From positions 1-53,179 of the forward strand of contig QHRF01000080.1 of NCBI GenBank assembly GCA_003220055.1: a stretch of DNA of 53,179 nucleotides, read 5' to 3'. Of the stretch, positions 16,017-23,887 are shown piece by piece; position 1 is the first letter of the stretch; the number at the start of each line of letters is the position of its first letter. The notes below the pieces were generated by a model, which saw nothing but the letters and a program-made list of their open reading frames with translations, did no database searches and was not told the DNA's origin. This stretch comes from Verrucomicrobiota bacterium (GTDB lineage Bacteria > Verrucomicrobiota > Verrucomicrobiia > Chthoniobacterales > UBA10450). The translations under genes were made by a program, and so were the position numbers.

Positions 16017-16700
16017 ATGCAGAAACGTTTGTTGCTTTTCGACATCGATGGCACCCTGATTCATTCCGGGGGCGCCGGCGTTGAAGCGCTCAAGCGCGCG
16101 CTGACCGAACGCTTTGGCATCAAGGACAACCTCCACGATATCGAAATCGCCGGCATGACCGATTCCGGAATCGTGATTAGCATCCTGAAAAAGCACAAAA
16201 TCCCGACAACCGCCGACAACATTGCCGCGTTTCTCGATAGTTACGTCCATTTTCTCTCGCTCGAATTGCCGCGCCGCAAAGGCAAACTACTGCCCGGCGT
16301 GCTCGAGCTGCTTGAAAAGCTGAAAACGCGAAAACACCTCGTCCTCGGGCTCCTTACCGGCAACGTCTCACGCGGCGCACAACTCAAACTCGGCCACTAC
16401 GGTGTCTGGCATTTCTTTGAATTTGGCGCCTTCGCCGACGACCACCACAATCGGAATGAGCTCGGTGCATTTGCCCGCGCCCGCGCCAAAGAAAAGCACG
16501 GCTGCGAATTTTCCGCGGACGAGATCGACATCATCGGCGACACGCCGCGCGATATCGCCTGCGGAAAAGCGCTCGGCGCACGCACCATCGCCGTCGCCAC
16601 CGGTACTTGGAGCCGCGAAAAACTGGCGGAGCATTATCCCGATATTTTAATCGATGATCTTTCCGATGTTGACCGTCTAATTAATACGCTCGGTTGGTGA
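16017..16700 (+). CDS. HAD-superfamily hydrolase (phosphoglycolate phosphatase-like)
   Basis: 227 residues. HAD motif I is FDIDGTLIHSGG, motif II LGLLTGN, and motifs III/IV are the Lys region and IDIIGDTPRDIACGKALGA. An alpha-helical cap of the C1 type sits between motifs I and II. The overall look is that of Gph/PGP-type phosphatases, which clear 2-phosphoglycolate or similar small phosphates; the true substrate is unknown. It ends 23 bp before the first STAS gene. Confidence 0.85.
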   Translation: MQKRLLLFDIDGTLIHSGGAGVEALKRALTERFGIKDNLHDIEIAGMTDSGIVISILKKHKIPTTADNIAAFLDSYVHFLSLELPRRKGKLLPGVLELLEKLKTRKHLVLGLLTGNVSRGAQLKLGHYGVWHFFEFGAFADDHHNRNELGAFARARAKEKHGCEFSADEIDIIGDTPRDIACGKALGARTIAVATGTWSREKLAEHYPDILIDDLSDVDRLINTLGW

Positions 16701-16723
16701 TCGACCGGCGATGCCTTGGGAAA

Positions 16724-17074
16724 ATGACAATGAAACCGTCAGTTTCTCGTCCTATGCCACTAGAAGAACAACCTAACGTTTTGCCGCTTGAGGGCGAGAT
16801 CGACCTCCACGTTTCACCGGGGGTCGCGGAATCGTTGCGTACAATGATTGCCAAGAAGCCGAAAGTCGTGGTGGTCGATCTTACCAAAGTGACCTACTTC
16901 GACAGCTCCGGCCTCGCCGCCCTTATCGAAGGCATGCAAAAGGTTCAGGAATACGGCGGCCGACTCGCGCTCGCCGGTGTTCAGGAAAGCGTAACGCACA
17001 TTTTGGAGATCGCTCGGCTCGACCAGGTCTTCCAAATTTTTCCCGACGTCGATTCCGCGCTCGCCGCGAAGTGA
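16724..17074 (+). CDS. STAS-domain protein (anti-sigma factor antagonist family), copy 1
   Basis: The ORF begins at a TTG (16694) inside the HAD gene; the ATG at 16724 is a better start (116 residues). The STAS fold is clear: LPLEGEIDLHVSPGVAESL, VVVVDLTKVTYFDSSGLAALIEG with the phospho-acceptor DSSGL, then GRLALAGVQESVTHILEIARLDQVFQIF. Such proteins bind anti-sigma kinases in their dephosphorylated form. A close paralogue follows 67 bp downstream. No RsbW-like kinase or sigma gene lies in the window. Confidence 0.9.
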   Translation: MTMKPSVSRPMPLEEQPNVLPLEGEIDLHVSPGVAESLRTMIAKKPKVVVVDLTKVTYFDSSGLAALIEGMQKVQEYGGRLALAGVQESVTHILEIARLDQVFQIFPDVDSALAAK

Positions 17075-17141
17075 ATTAGAGGCGACGCATTCGAAACCGT
17101 CGCTAATCCGGAACAAGATCTGCTGCAATTTGTGCCCGAAA

Positions 17142-17462
17142 ATGGCGGCGCCAGATCCGGTAAATGTTCTCCCACTTGAAGGAGAAATCGATCTTCATGT
17201 TTCCCCACGCCTCGCCAGGTCGCTCGCTAGGATGATCGCCAAGTGTCCGGAGCACGTCGTGGTCGATCTTTCCGGAGTCACATTCATCGACAGCTCAGGA
17301 CTGGCCGTCTTAATCAACGCAATGCAAGACATGAAAGAATACGGCGGGAAGCTCACTCTCGCCGGAATCAATACTAACGTGCGATCAATCTTCGAAACGG
17401 CACGGCTCGATCAGTTCTTCCTGATTGACCGTCGCGACGATGAACTGCTCGCGGCCGACTGA
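17142..17462 (+). CDS. STAS-domain protein (anti-sigma factor antagonist family), copy 2
   Basis: The TTG at 17130 opens the frame, but the ATG at 17142 (MAAPDPVNVLPLEG) is preferred (106 residues). It shares LPLEGEIDLHVSP, DSSGLA and the G(K/R)L(T/A)LAG...ARLDQ blocks with copy 1, so the pair arose by tandem duplication. Here the acceptor strand reads VDLSGVTFIDSSGL. The final 52 bp overlap the 3' end of the convergent glycosyltransferase gene. Confidence 0.9.
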   Translation: MAAPDPVNVLPLEGEIDLHVSPRLARSLARMIAKCPEHVVVDLSGVTFIDSSGLAVLINAMQDMKEYGGKLTLAGINTNVRSIFETARLDQFFLIDRRDDELLAAD

Positions 17463-18568
17463 AACAAGATCTTCAGCGTCGCCGCGACATTGATTGCGAT
17501 GTCGAACTGCGACGCCCGCTCAGTAGTGATCGATCTTGCAGAAGCGCGACGCGATTCGTCAGACCAGAAATGAATTGCGTCGCGCAACGCAGCGCTATCG
17601 TTGGAACGATCGACAATCGAGCCGTGAACGCCGTTCTCGATGATTTCGCTGAAGCCATTGTCGCGCGTTGTGATGACCGGCAATCCCGACGCAAGGGCTT
17701 CCAGACAAGCGTTTGAGAACGGATCGTAAATGCTCGGCAAAATGAAAATGTCGGCCGCGGCGTAGCTAGGCCGGAGATCGGCAACTTCGCCGAGAAAACG
17801 GACCGGCTCCTCAGTAAAAAAGCGTCTTGGTTTGTAATCGCGCTCATTGCCGCGACCGGCGACAAGCAAACGAAGTTTACGGTCGCGACAGAGTTCTATC
17901 GCTTCAATTGCGAACCGCAAACCTTTGCGTTCCCAGCCCGAGCCGGCAAAGAGCAACGCGACTTCGTCGGGCTTCAATTTCAGGTCGATCCGCGATTTTT
18001 CTCGCATCGCCGGATCGGATCGAAATCGATCCAGCGGCACAGCGTTACGAACGATGTCGATCTTGTCGGCGGGATAACGATACAGATCGACAATCTCGTC
18101 CTTCACCATATCAGAATTCGCGATGACGCGGCCCGCGCCGCCTTTTGCGAAGAGCGATTCCTCGAGCTGCAAAATGTCGCGATGCTTTCGATTGAGGCCG
18201 CGCACAAATCGCTGCAGCGGCATTTCAAATCTTCTTCGGCGATTCAGCCATGCCTGATGCACGCCGTCACCAGCACGATAAACATCGCAGCACCAGACGC
18301 GTTCGAGACTCATCAAGACGTCGCAGCCAAGTTGCGGACGCGTTGTCTTCAGCTCATCGGCAAAGCCGATCGCCGAGTTTGCCTTCACTCGCGTAATCGA
18401 ACCGAAACTCCACTCGCTAGTCGGCCAATCATCGGTCGCGACCAGTTGCACTTCGTTCCCAAGATCGACAATCCCCTGCGCCAGCCTTTTTAGATAGGCT
18501 TCGGCGCCGCCGCTCGGCGAATAGCCGCGACGGGCGAAAGCGATGGTGAGTTTTCGAGTATCCGCCAA
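17411..18568 (-). CDS. GT4-type glycosyltransferase (GT-B fold)
   Basis: The long ORF runs to 18838, but similarity to GT4 enzymes begins at RKLTIAFARRGYSPSGGAEAYLKRLAQG, so most of the upstream part is not real. The only plausible nearby start is TTG at 18568 (385 residues). The N-terminal Rossmann domain has the acceptor-side Gly loop YSPSGGAEAYL; the C-terminal domain has LLFAGSGWERKGL and the E-x7-E type motif FSNACLEALASGLPVITT. It transfers a sugar from a nucleotide donor to LPS or another glycan on the cytoplasmic face. The start lies inside an inverted repeat (18562-18642). The 3' end overlaps the STAS gene by 52 bp. Confidence 0.8.
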   Translation of the reverse strand: MADTRKLTIAFARRGYSPSGGAEAYLKRLAQGIVDLGNEVQLVATDDWPTSEWSFGSITRVKANSAIGFADELKTTRPQLGCDVLMSLERVWCCDVYRAGDGVHQAWLNRRRRFEMPLQRFVRGLNRKHRDILQLEESLFAKGGAGRVIANSDMVKDEIVDLYRYPADKIDIVRNAVPLDRFRSDPAMREKSRIDLKLKPDEVALLFAGSGWERKGLRFAIEAIELCRDRKLRLLVAGRGNERDYKPRRFFTEEPVRFLGEVADLRPSYAAADIFILPSIYDPFSNACLEALASGLPVITTRDNGFSEIIENGVHGSIVDRSNDSAALRDAIHFWSDESRRASARSITTERASQFDIAINVAATLKILFQSAASSSSSRRSIRKN

Positions 18569-18642
18569 ACACGCCAAATGACGCCAAGAATCCGTGCAAA
18601 AGCAATGTATCTTTGACTTTTGGCGTGCTTTAGCGTGGACGC
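18562..18642. repeat. Inverted repeat between divergent glycosyltransferase genes
   Basis: CCGCCAAACACGCCAAA near 18562 and TTTGGCGTGCTTTAGCGTGG near 18620-18640 form an imperfect inverted repeat. The presumed TTG start of the minus-strand glycosyltransferase lies in the left arm, and the plus-strand gene starts 20 bp after the right arm. Confidence 0.55.
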
Positions 18643-18661
18643 TTCTCACAATCTCGTCTCG

Positions 18662-19819
18662 ATGAGCCAGTCTCTGCTGCCGAAAAGTTTGCTTTACTCC
18701 ATTTTCGCGCGAATCAGCGGGCCGGGGCTCGATACCGACTCGTTTGAAGCTTTGCGCGCGTCGTATCGCGGAAATTTTCTCGGCAAAGCGATCGCCTACG
18801 ACAACCGCCAACGCGAGATCCCTTCGCGTTTCATTCAATCACTTCGCTGGCATCCGGTCCGGCTGATTTCGTTCCTCGACCGGCCCTATTATTACGGAGC
18901 AAAGAAAAAATACCTGGATTGGATCGCGTCGCGCCATCTCGAAGGCGGCCGCTACGATTTCTTTCACAGCTGGTCCGGCGATTGCCTGGAGACGCTGCGA
19001 GTCGCAAAAAACAGGAAGATTCCGACGCTGATTGAAATCCCAACCTGGCACCGCGGAAGTCAGCGGGCAGAGGTCAGCGGTCAGACGTCAGAGGTCAGAC
19101 CGACGTCGTGGAAGTCGCGCTTCTTGCTCGAGCGGGAGAGATTTCTGGAAGAATATGAGCTTGCCACGCTGGTCGTGGTCCTTTCCGAAAAGGCGGCCGA
19201 ATCTTTTCGCGTCGCAGGTTTTCCGGATGAAAAGCTATTTTATCTGCCGCGCGGCGTTGACGTGGAGCGATTCAAACCGGGAACGCGGCCGCCAATTTTC
19301 CGCGCAATTTTTTCGGGCGCGCTGATCAAGCGGAAAGGGATTCATCATCTGCTCGAAGCCTGGCACCGGTTGAACCTGCGCGACGCCGAACTTTGGTTGC
19401 TCGGCAGCATTCATGACGAAGCGAAGCCATATCTGAAGCAATTCGGGCGCGAAAATGTTCGCGTTCTCGGTTTCAAACGCGATCTCGAGAATTATCTCAA
19501 TCAAGGATCGGTTTACGTTTTTCCATCGCGGCTCGAAGGCAGCGCCAAAACGATTTACGAAGCGGCCGCAACCGGCTTGCCCATGATCACCACCCGCGAA
19601 GCGGGGGACGTGGTCCGCGACGGCGTGGAAGGAATTATCGTTCAGCCCGGAGATGTGGATGCCATCGCGGCCGCGATCGAGCATTTGTATCGACATCCTG
19701 AGATTGTCGCGACCATGGGCGGCGCAGCGCGACAACGCGCGCTGGAAAATTTCACGTGGGACCATTATCGGACGCGTTTGTTAGGCGCCTACGAAAGAGC
19801 GATCCAAATGGCGCGATAA
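18662..19819 (+). CDS. GT4-type glycosyltransferase with in-frame heptamer repeat
   Basis: The ORF opens at 18620, but ATG 18662 (MSQSLLPKSLLYSIFAR) fits better (385 residues). The C-terminal GT-B domain is clear: AIFSGALIKRKGIHHLLEA, LRDAELWLLG, and the donor-binding SRLEGSAKTIYEAAATGLPMITT. The N-terminal domain contains an unusual SQRAEVSGQTSEVRP insert, encoded by a tandem run of six heptamers at 19059-19100, between the IEIPTWH strand and the helix SRFLLERERFLEEYE. Probably acts on LPS core or O-antigen with the neighbouring heptosyltransferase-like gene. Confidence 0.88.
   Translation: MSQSLLPKSLLYSIFARISGPGLDTDSFEALRASYRGNFLGKAIAYDNRQREIPSRFIQSLRWHPVRLISFLDRPYYYGAKKKYLDWIASRHLEGGRYDFFHSWSGDCLETLRVAKNRKIPTLIEIPTWHRGSQRAEVSGQTSEVRPTSWKSRFLLERERFLEEYELATLVVVLSEKAAESFRVAGFPDEKLFYLPRGVDVERFKPGTRPPIFRAIFSGALIKRKGIHHLLEAWHRLNLRDAELWLLGSIHDEAKPYLKQFGRENVRVLGFKRDLENYLNQGSVYVFPSRLEGSAKTIYEAAATGLPMITTREAGDVVRDGVEGIIVQPGDVDAIAAAIEHLYRHPEIVATMGGAARQRALENFTWDHYRTRLLGAYERAIQMAR
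19059..19100 (+). repeat. Tandem heptamer array, consensus GTCAGMG, inside glycosyltransferase
   Basis: Six consecutive 7-mers (gtcagcg, ggcagag, gtcagcg, gtcagac, gtcagag, gtcagac) make 42 bp, or 14 codons, in frame. Gain or loss of a single unit would shift the reading frame. Confidence 0.85.
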
Positions 19820-19828
19820 ATTTTCTTC

Positions 19829-19889
19829 TGTAGCGGCGGTCTCTGACCGTCGCATTATTCCCGGTCGGCGGTGAGACACCACCGCTACA
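19829..19889. repeat. TGTAGCGGCGGT...ACCACCGCTACA palindromic element
   Basis: Outer arms match at 11 of 12 positions and enclose the inner palindromes GGTCTCTGACC and the related GGTCGGCGGTGAGACACC. It lies in the 74-bp gap between two co-oriented genes, ending 4 bp before the ATG of the heptosyltransferase-like gene, so it forms part of the leader and could fold over the start. Confidence 0.75.
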
Positions 19890-19893
19890 AAAA

Positions 19894-20916
19894 ATGAAGA
19901 TTCTGCTCATTCAGCTCAAACGCATCGGCGATTTGATTTTGACCACGCCGGCGATCGCGGCCGTACGCGGCAAATTTCCGGGTGCGCACTTAACGCTGGT
20001 CATTGCGCCGGAGTGCAAAGCGCTCGCGCCTGCGATTACTGGCGTGAACAAGCTGTTGGTCATGCCGCGCGGTTTAAGCGGACTTGTGACGATCGCCGCG
20101 ATCGCGTGCGGCAAATTTGATTACTGCGTCGATTTTACGCGTAACGATCGCTCGGCGTTGCTCGTTCTGCTCTCGCGTGCGCGCAAACGGATCGTCTCGT
20201 TTCGAATCAAAGTGCGTTCAAAATTTCGAACACGATTTTATAACGAATTCGCCCAGCACCGGATGCGAGACATGCACACGATCGATTACCATCTCGCGCT
20301 GCTCGAGCCGCTCGAAATTTCCAACGCTTCACGCGCGGTCCGGTTGGAATTGCCGAAAAGCGCGCGTGAAACTGCCGACCAACTGTTGACCGAGAGTAAT
20401 GTCAGGAAAGACTTCGTCATTTTTCACCCAGGGTCGGCGCGGACCGAAAAATTTTGGAACGCGGAATCATGGGCGGAAGTGATCACTCGTGCTCGCGATA
20501 ATCACGATGTCGATCTGGTGTTGACCGGCGGGTCGTCACGGCTCGAGCAAACGCACGTCAACGATATCAAATCGAAAGTGCGGCACCGGATTGTCAATCT
20601 TTCCGGCAAAACCGATTTGCTCACGCTTGCGGCGTTGATCGCCAGGGCGCGCTTGTTGATCACGGTGGATTCCGCGCCGATGCATCTGGCGTCGGCATCG
20701 CGCACACCACAGGTGATCCTGTTCGGCCCGACCAATCCGTTTCACTGGCGGCCGCGGGAAAGTCCGGCGTTAATTTTACAGGGAACATCGACATCGCCTT
20801 TTACTGAATTCGTGCCCAAGCAGCCCCGGTTGCCGATGAACCAAATCTCGACGCGGGGGGTGATCGATGCTATGGAGACGCTGTTGTCGGCTCCGGCAAC
20901 GTCGCCACCGTTATGA
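19894..20916 (+). CDS. Glycosyltransferase family 9 (ADP-heptose:LPS heptosyltransferase-like)
   Basis: 340 residues. The N-terminus ILLIQLKRIGDLILTTPAIAAVRGKFPGAHLTLV is the diagnostic GT9 start. The C-terminal domain has FVIFHPGSARTEKFWNAESWAEV, LVLTGGSSRLEQ, INLSGKTDLLTLAAL-type sequence and VDSAPMHLASASRTPQVILFGPTNPFHW. These are the WaaF/WaaC-type motifs for adding heptose to the LPS inner core. The stop overlaps the start of the ABC exporter by 4 bp (ATGA), so the two are coupled. Confidence 0.92.
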   Translation: MKILLIQLKRIGDLILTTPAIAAVRGKFPGAHLTLVIAPECKALAPAITGVNKLLVMPRGLSGLVTIAAIACGKFDYCVDFTRNDRSALLVLLSRARKRIVSFRIKVRSKFRTRFYNEFAQHRMRDMHTIDYHLALLEPLEISNASRAVRLELPKSARETADQLLTESNVRKDFVIFHPGSARTEKFWNAESWAEVITRARDNHDVDLVLTGGSSRLEQTHVNDIKSKVRHRIVNLSGKTDLLTLAALIARARLLITVDSAPMHLASASRTPQVILFGPTNPFHWRPRESPALILQGTSTSPFTEFVPKQPRLPMNQISTRGVIDAMETLLSAPATSPPL

Positions 20917-22799
20917 GCAAGGCAGAAGGCGCCAAAGTAAAACTCTCGTTCTGGGAAACCATGCGGACCGCATGGAAACCGTACCGGCGTCTCTACAGCT
21001 ACGCTGGTCCCTACAAATCGCGCTTTGCTCTTGGTCTCGCCTTCGGCATCGCTTACGGCATCCTAACGTCGGTTCTGCCATTGACCGTTCTTCAGGTCTC
21101 AAACTTCATTTTTCGCGGTGCGGCACCGAATCCGCGCATGGTGATGGCCCATCGCGACATGCTCAACATCGGTCCGAAGATCGACTCGATCGTTTGGATT
21201 TGTCTACTTATTCCACTGGTCATGACGGTCCGAAGTCTTTGCTCGTACGGCAACGCTTATTACATGAACTGGGTCAGCAACAAAGTGGTGAACGACGTGC
21301 GCAATCAGCTCTTCGCCAAAGTGGTGCGACACTCGATGGATTTCTTTAACCGGATGCAAACCGGTTTTCTGATGTCGCGGATCGCAAATGATACCCGGAG
21401 CCTGCAACAAGCGCTGTCCAGCGTGAGCAGCGACGTGTTCAAGCAGCCGGTCACCATCGTTGGAGCGGTGATCGTGCTTCTTCTCATCGATTGGAAATTC
21501 ACCGTGGTTAGTTTGGTGCTGTTTCCGATTTGCATCGTGCCGATTCGAATTTTTGGGCGCCGTGCGCGCCAGGCTGTTCAGCTTGATCAACGCGGCGCAG
21601 CCTTGATGTCGGTGACGATGCAGGAGAGTTTCGCCGGCATTCGAGTGATCAAATCGTTCGCGCGGGAAGATCAGCAGGAGAAATCATTTCGGCGCAGCGC
21701 ACAGCTCTCCTTCTCGAATACGATGCGAACGGTCAAAGCGACAGAAGCAGTCGGACCGCTCGTCGAAATCATCGCGTCGATCGGCGTTGGGTTTGCGCTG
21801 TTGTATGTTTACGCCGCTAACCTCACCGCTGGCCGCTTCTTCGGCCTGATCTCCGGTATTTTCATTCTTTATGAGCCGATCAAAACGTTGAGCAAGCTCC
21901 ACATCGTGATGCAACGCTCGCTCGGTGCGACGACCCAAATCTTTTCGATCCTCGATTCAAAGCCGGCGGTGCAAGACGCGCCAAATGCGGTTGAATTGGT
22001 TTCCTCCAAGGGCCAAATCGAGTTTGAAAACGTAACCTTTCGCTACTCGACCGGTGTGACCGACGCGGTGCGCGATATTAATCTGCACATCGAGCCCGGT
22101 AAAACTTATGCGCTCGTGGGCGCGAGCGGCGCGGGCAAGAGCACTATTTTGTCGCTCATTCTGCGGCTCTACGATCCGACCTCCGGCGCGGTGAAAATTG
22201 ATGGCCACAATTTGCGCACGTTGACCCAAAAATCGTTGCGCGAGCAAATCGGCCTCGTCACCCAGGAAACATTTTTATTTCACGAAACGATTTTCAAAAA
22301 CATTCAGTTCGGTCGCCCTAATGCCACCTTGGAAGAAGTTCACGCGGCCGCGCAGACCGCGTTCGCTCACGAATTTATTCTGGCGCAGCCCGACGGCTAC
22401 GACACCGTTATTGGCGATAAAGGCTGCCTCATCTCGGGCGGCCAGCAACAACGTCTGGCCATCGCGCGCGCGCTTTTGAAAAACGCGCCCATTCTTTTGC
22501 TCGACGAAGCGACTTCGTCACTCGATACCGAATCGGAAAAACAAATCCAGAAAGCGCTGGAGAAACTCGCAGCCGGACGAACGGTCATCGCGATCGCGCA
22601 CCGGCTTTCCACGATTCTGTCGGCCGACAAAATTGTCGTGCTTGATCACGGCAGCATTAAAGAAATCGGCACCCACGCTGAGCTGCTCGAAAAATCGGGT
22701 TACTATCGTCGCCTCTACGATCTGCAGTTTAATCAGCCGACCGAAATGCCGTCAGAAGCCGCATCCGAGCCGGACGTGCTTGCCGAGGAGCTCGTTTAA
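20913..22799 (+). CDS. ABC exporter, MsbA-like (fused membrane and ATPase domains)
   Basis: 628 residues. Six transmembrane helices lie in the first ~330 residues, with LFAKVVRHSMDFFNRMQTGFLMSRIANDTRSLQ typical of type IV half-exporters. The ATPase domain has Walker A GASGAGKST, Q-loop VTQETFLF, signature SGGQQQRLAIARALLKNAP, Walker B ILLLDEATSSLD and the H-loop AHRLST. It is translationally coupled to the heptosyltransferase-like gene, which supports a role in flipping lipid A-core. The C-terminal tail contains a TCCGAGCCGGAC palindrome (22764-22775) read as SEPDV. Close relatives export peptides or drugs, so the substrate is inferred. Confidence 0.9.
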   Translation: MSKAEGAKVKLSFWETMRTAWKPYRRLYSYAGPYKSRFALGLAFGIAYGILTSVLPLTVLQVSNFIFRGAAPNPRMVMAHRDMLNIGPKIDSIVWICLLIPLVMTVRSLCSYGNAYYMNWVSNKVVNDVRNQLFAKVVRHSMDFFNRMQTGFLMSRIANDTRSLQQALSSVSSDVFKQPVTIVGAVIVLLLIDWKFTVVSLVLFPICIVPIRIFGRRARQAVQLDQRGAALMSVTMQESFAGIRVIKSFAREDQQEKSFRRSAQLSFSNTMRTVKATEAVGPLVEIIASIGVGFALLYVYAANLTAGRFFGLISGIFILYEPIKTLSKLHIVMQRSLGATTQIFSILDSKPAVQDAPNAVELVSSKGQIEFENVTFRYSTGVTDAVRDINLHIEPGKTYALVGASGAGKSTILSLILRLYDPTSGAVKIDGHNLRTLTQKSLREQIGLVTQETFLFHETIFKNIQFGRPNATLEEVHAAAQTAFAHEFILAQPDGYDTVIGDKGCLISGGQQQRLAIARALLKNAPILLLDEATSSLDTESEKQIQKALEKLAAGRTVIAIAHRLSTILSADKIVVLDHGSIKEIGTHAELLEKSGYYRRLYDLQFNQPTEMPSEAASEPDVLAEELV

Positions 22800-22819
22800 T
22801 TTTTCGCGCGCCAAGATGT

Positions 22820-22829
22820 AAGATCGACA
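22820..22829 (+). repeat. AAGATCGACA dispersed 10-mer, only intergenic copy
   Basis: One of 18 exact copies. Forward: 2160, 10906, 18461, 22820, 30363, 35132, 40824, 42163, 45608, 50598. Reverse complement: 10481, 18055, 25130, 25476, 34951, 36483, 39786, 50102. This one lies in the 42-bp gap, 13 bp before the PHP gene start; the others are inside genes in several frames. Confidence 0.8.
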
Positions 22830-22841
22830 TCAACCCAACCA

Positions 22842-23576
22842 ATGCCCTTCAATTTCGACCTTCACACCCATTCGTTCTTTTCGGGCGACGGCGTTTCCAG
22901 TCCGGAAGATTTGATCGCGGGCGCGCGTGCGAAAGGCTTGCACGGGATCGCCATGACCGACCACAACACTTGCGACGCGGTGACCTACATGCTCGAAAAA
23001 GGTTTAATGCGTCTCGACGGCCAGCCGGTCGACGGCTTTCTGGTTCTGCCCGGTGTCGAAGTCACGACGGCCGACGGTCACCTGCTTTGCATCGGCGCGG
23101 AGCTGCCTTATTTAAAAGGAAAGCCGGCGCGCGAGGTTTGCGAAATTATTCACGCGCGCGGCGGCCTCGCGATCCCGCCGCACCCCTACGATCTTTTCCG
23201 CGCCGGGATTCGTTTCTCGGTCCTGGAAACGCTACCGGTTGATGCGATCGAAGTTTTTAACGCCGCAACTACGCTGCGTCGCTATAATCGCTACGCGTTC
23301 AAGTACGCACAGGTCCGGAATCTTCCCATGGTCGCGGCCAGCGACGCGCATCAGGCCGCGGCGGTCGGCACTGCTTACACCATTTTGAATACGAACGATT
23401 TTTCAGTAAGGGGGATTCTCGCCCAGATCCTCAAGAGCAACGAGCTCAACCAGAGATATCTCACACCGCGCGACAGCCTGCGCAAAACCTGGAACAACTG
23501 GTTGCGTCTTCGTCGCCGCAAAAAAATTCCCGAGCTTGCGGCTAAAGATAGCGGTAACGGCGGTCCGCGTTTCTGA
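22842..23576 (+). CDS. PHP-domain phosphoesterase
   Basis: 244 residues. Motifs: FDLHTHSFFSGDG at the start, AMTDHNTCDA, LPGVEVTTADGHLLCIG, IPPHPYD and a late ASDAHQAAAVG. This pattern fits the PHP family with a trinuclear metal site (nucleoside 3',5'-bisphosphate or RNA 5'-end processing relatives of YciV/RnmP). The C-terminal basic tail (RLRRRKKIPEL) is extra. Follows the MsbA-like gene by 42 bp. Substrate unknown. Confidence 0.88.
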   Translation: MPFNFDLHTHSFFSGDGVSSPEDLIAGARAKGLHGIAMTDHNTCDAVTYMLEKGLMRLDGQPVDGFLVLPGVEVTTADGHLLCIGAELPYLKGKPAREVCEIIHARGGLAIPPHPYDLFRAGIRFSVLETLPVDAIEVFNAATTLRRYNRYAFKYAQVRNLPMVAASDAHQAAAVGTAYTILNTNDFSVRGILAQILKSNELNQRYLTPRDSLRKTWNNWLRLRRRKKIPELAAKDSGNGGPRF

Positions 23577-23599
23577 TTTTTACTTTCTGACCTCCGATT

Positions 23600-23887
23600 A
23601 TGTCCGCTTACGTCGTTGTCGAAATCGAGATTCTCGATCCCGTCGGCTACGAAGAATACAAGAAGCAAGCTGCGGCGACCGTTCACAAATACGGCGGTAA
23701 ATACATTGCCCGCGGCGGCAAAACCGAAGTGCTGGAAGGCGATTGGAATCCGAAACGGATTGTTGTGCTTCAATTCGAATCGATGGAACGCGCCAAAGAA
23801 TGGCTGAACTGCGAGGAATACCGCGAACCGCGCAAAATGCGTCACCGCACCGCCAAGACGAACATGATCCTCGTCGAAGGCGTCTAA
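23600..23887 (+). CDS. DUF1330 family small protein
   Basis: 95 residues, the typical DUF1330 size. The ferredoxin-like alpha/beta barrel pattern is visible: [37 protein letters not shown], and [20 protein letters not shown]. Family members are small dimeric cytoplasmic proteins of unclear function. It overlaps the convergent DUF255 gene by 4 bp. Confidence 0.93.
   Translation: MSAYVVVEIEILDPVGYEEYKKQAAATVHKYGGKYIARGGKTEVLEGDWNPKRIVVLQFESMERAKEWLNCEEYREPRKMRHRTAKTNMILVEGV

Noticed and set aside
18568-18838. Upstream 90 residues of the GT4 ORF (17411-18838)
   Set aside because: They lack glycosyltransferase character and overlap the start of the divergent gene, so they are taken as an open frame by chance.
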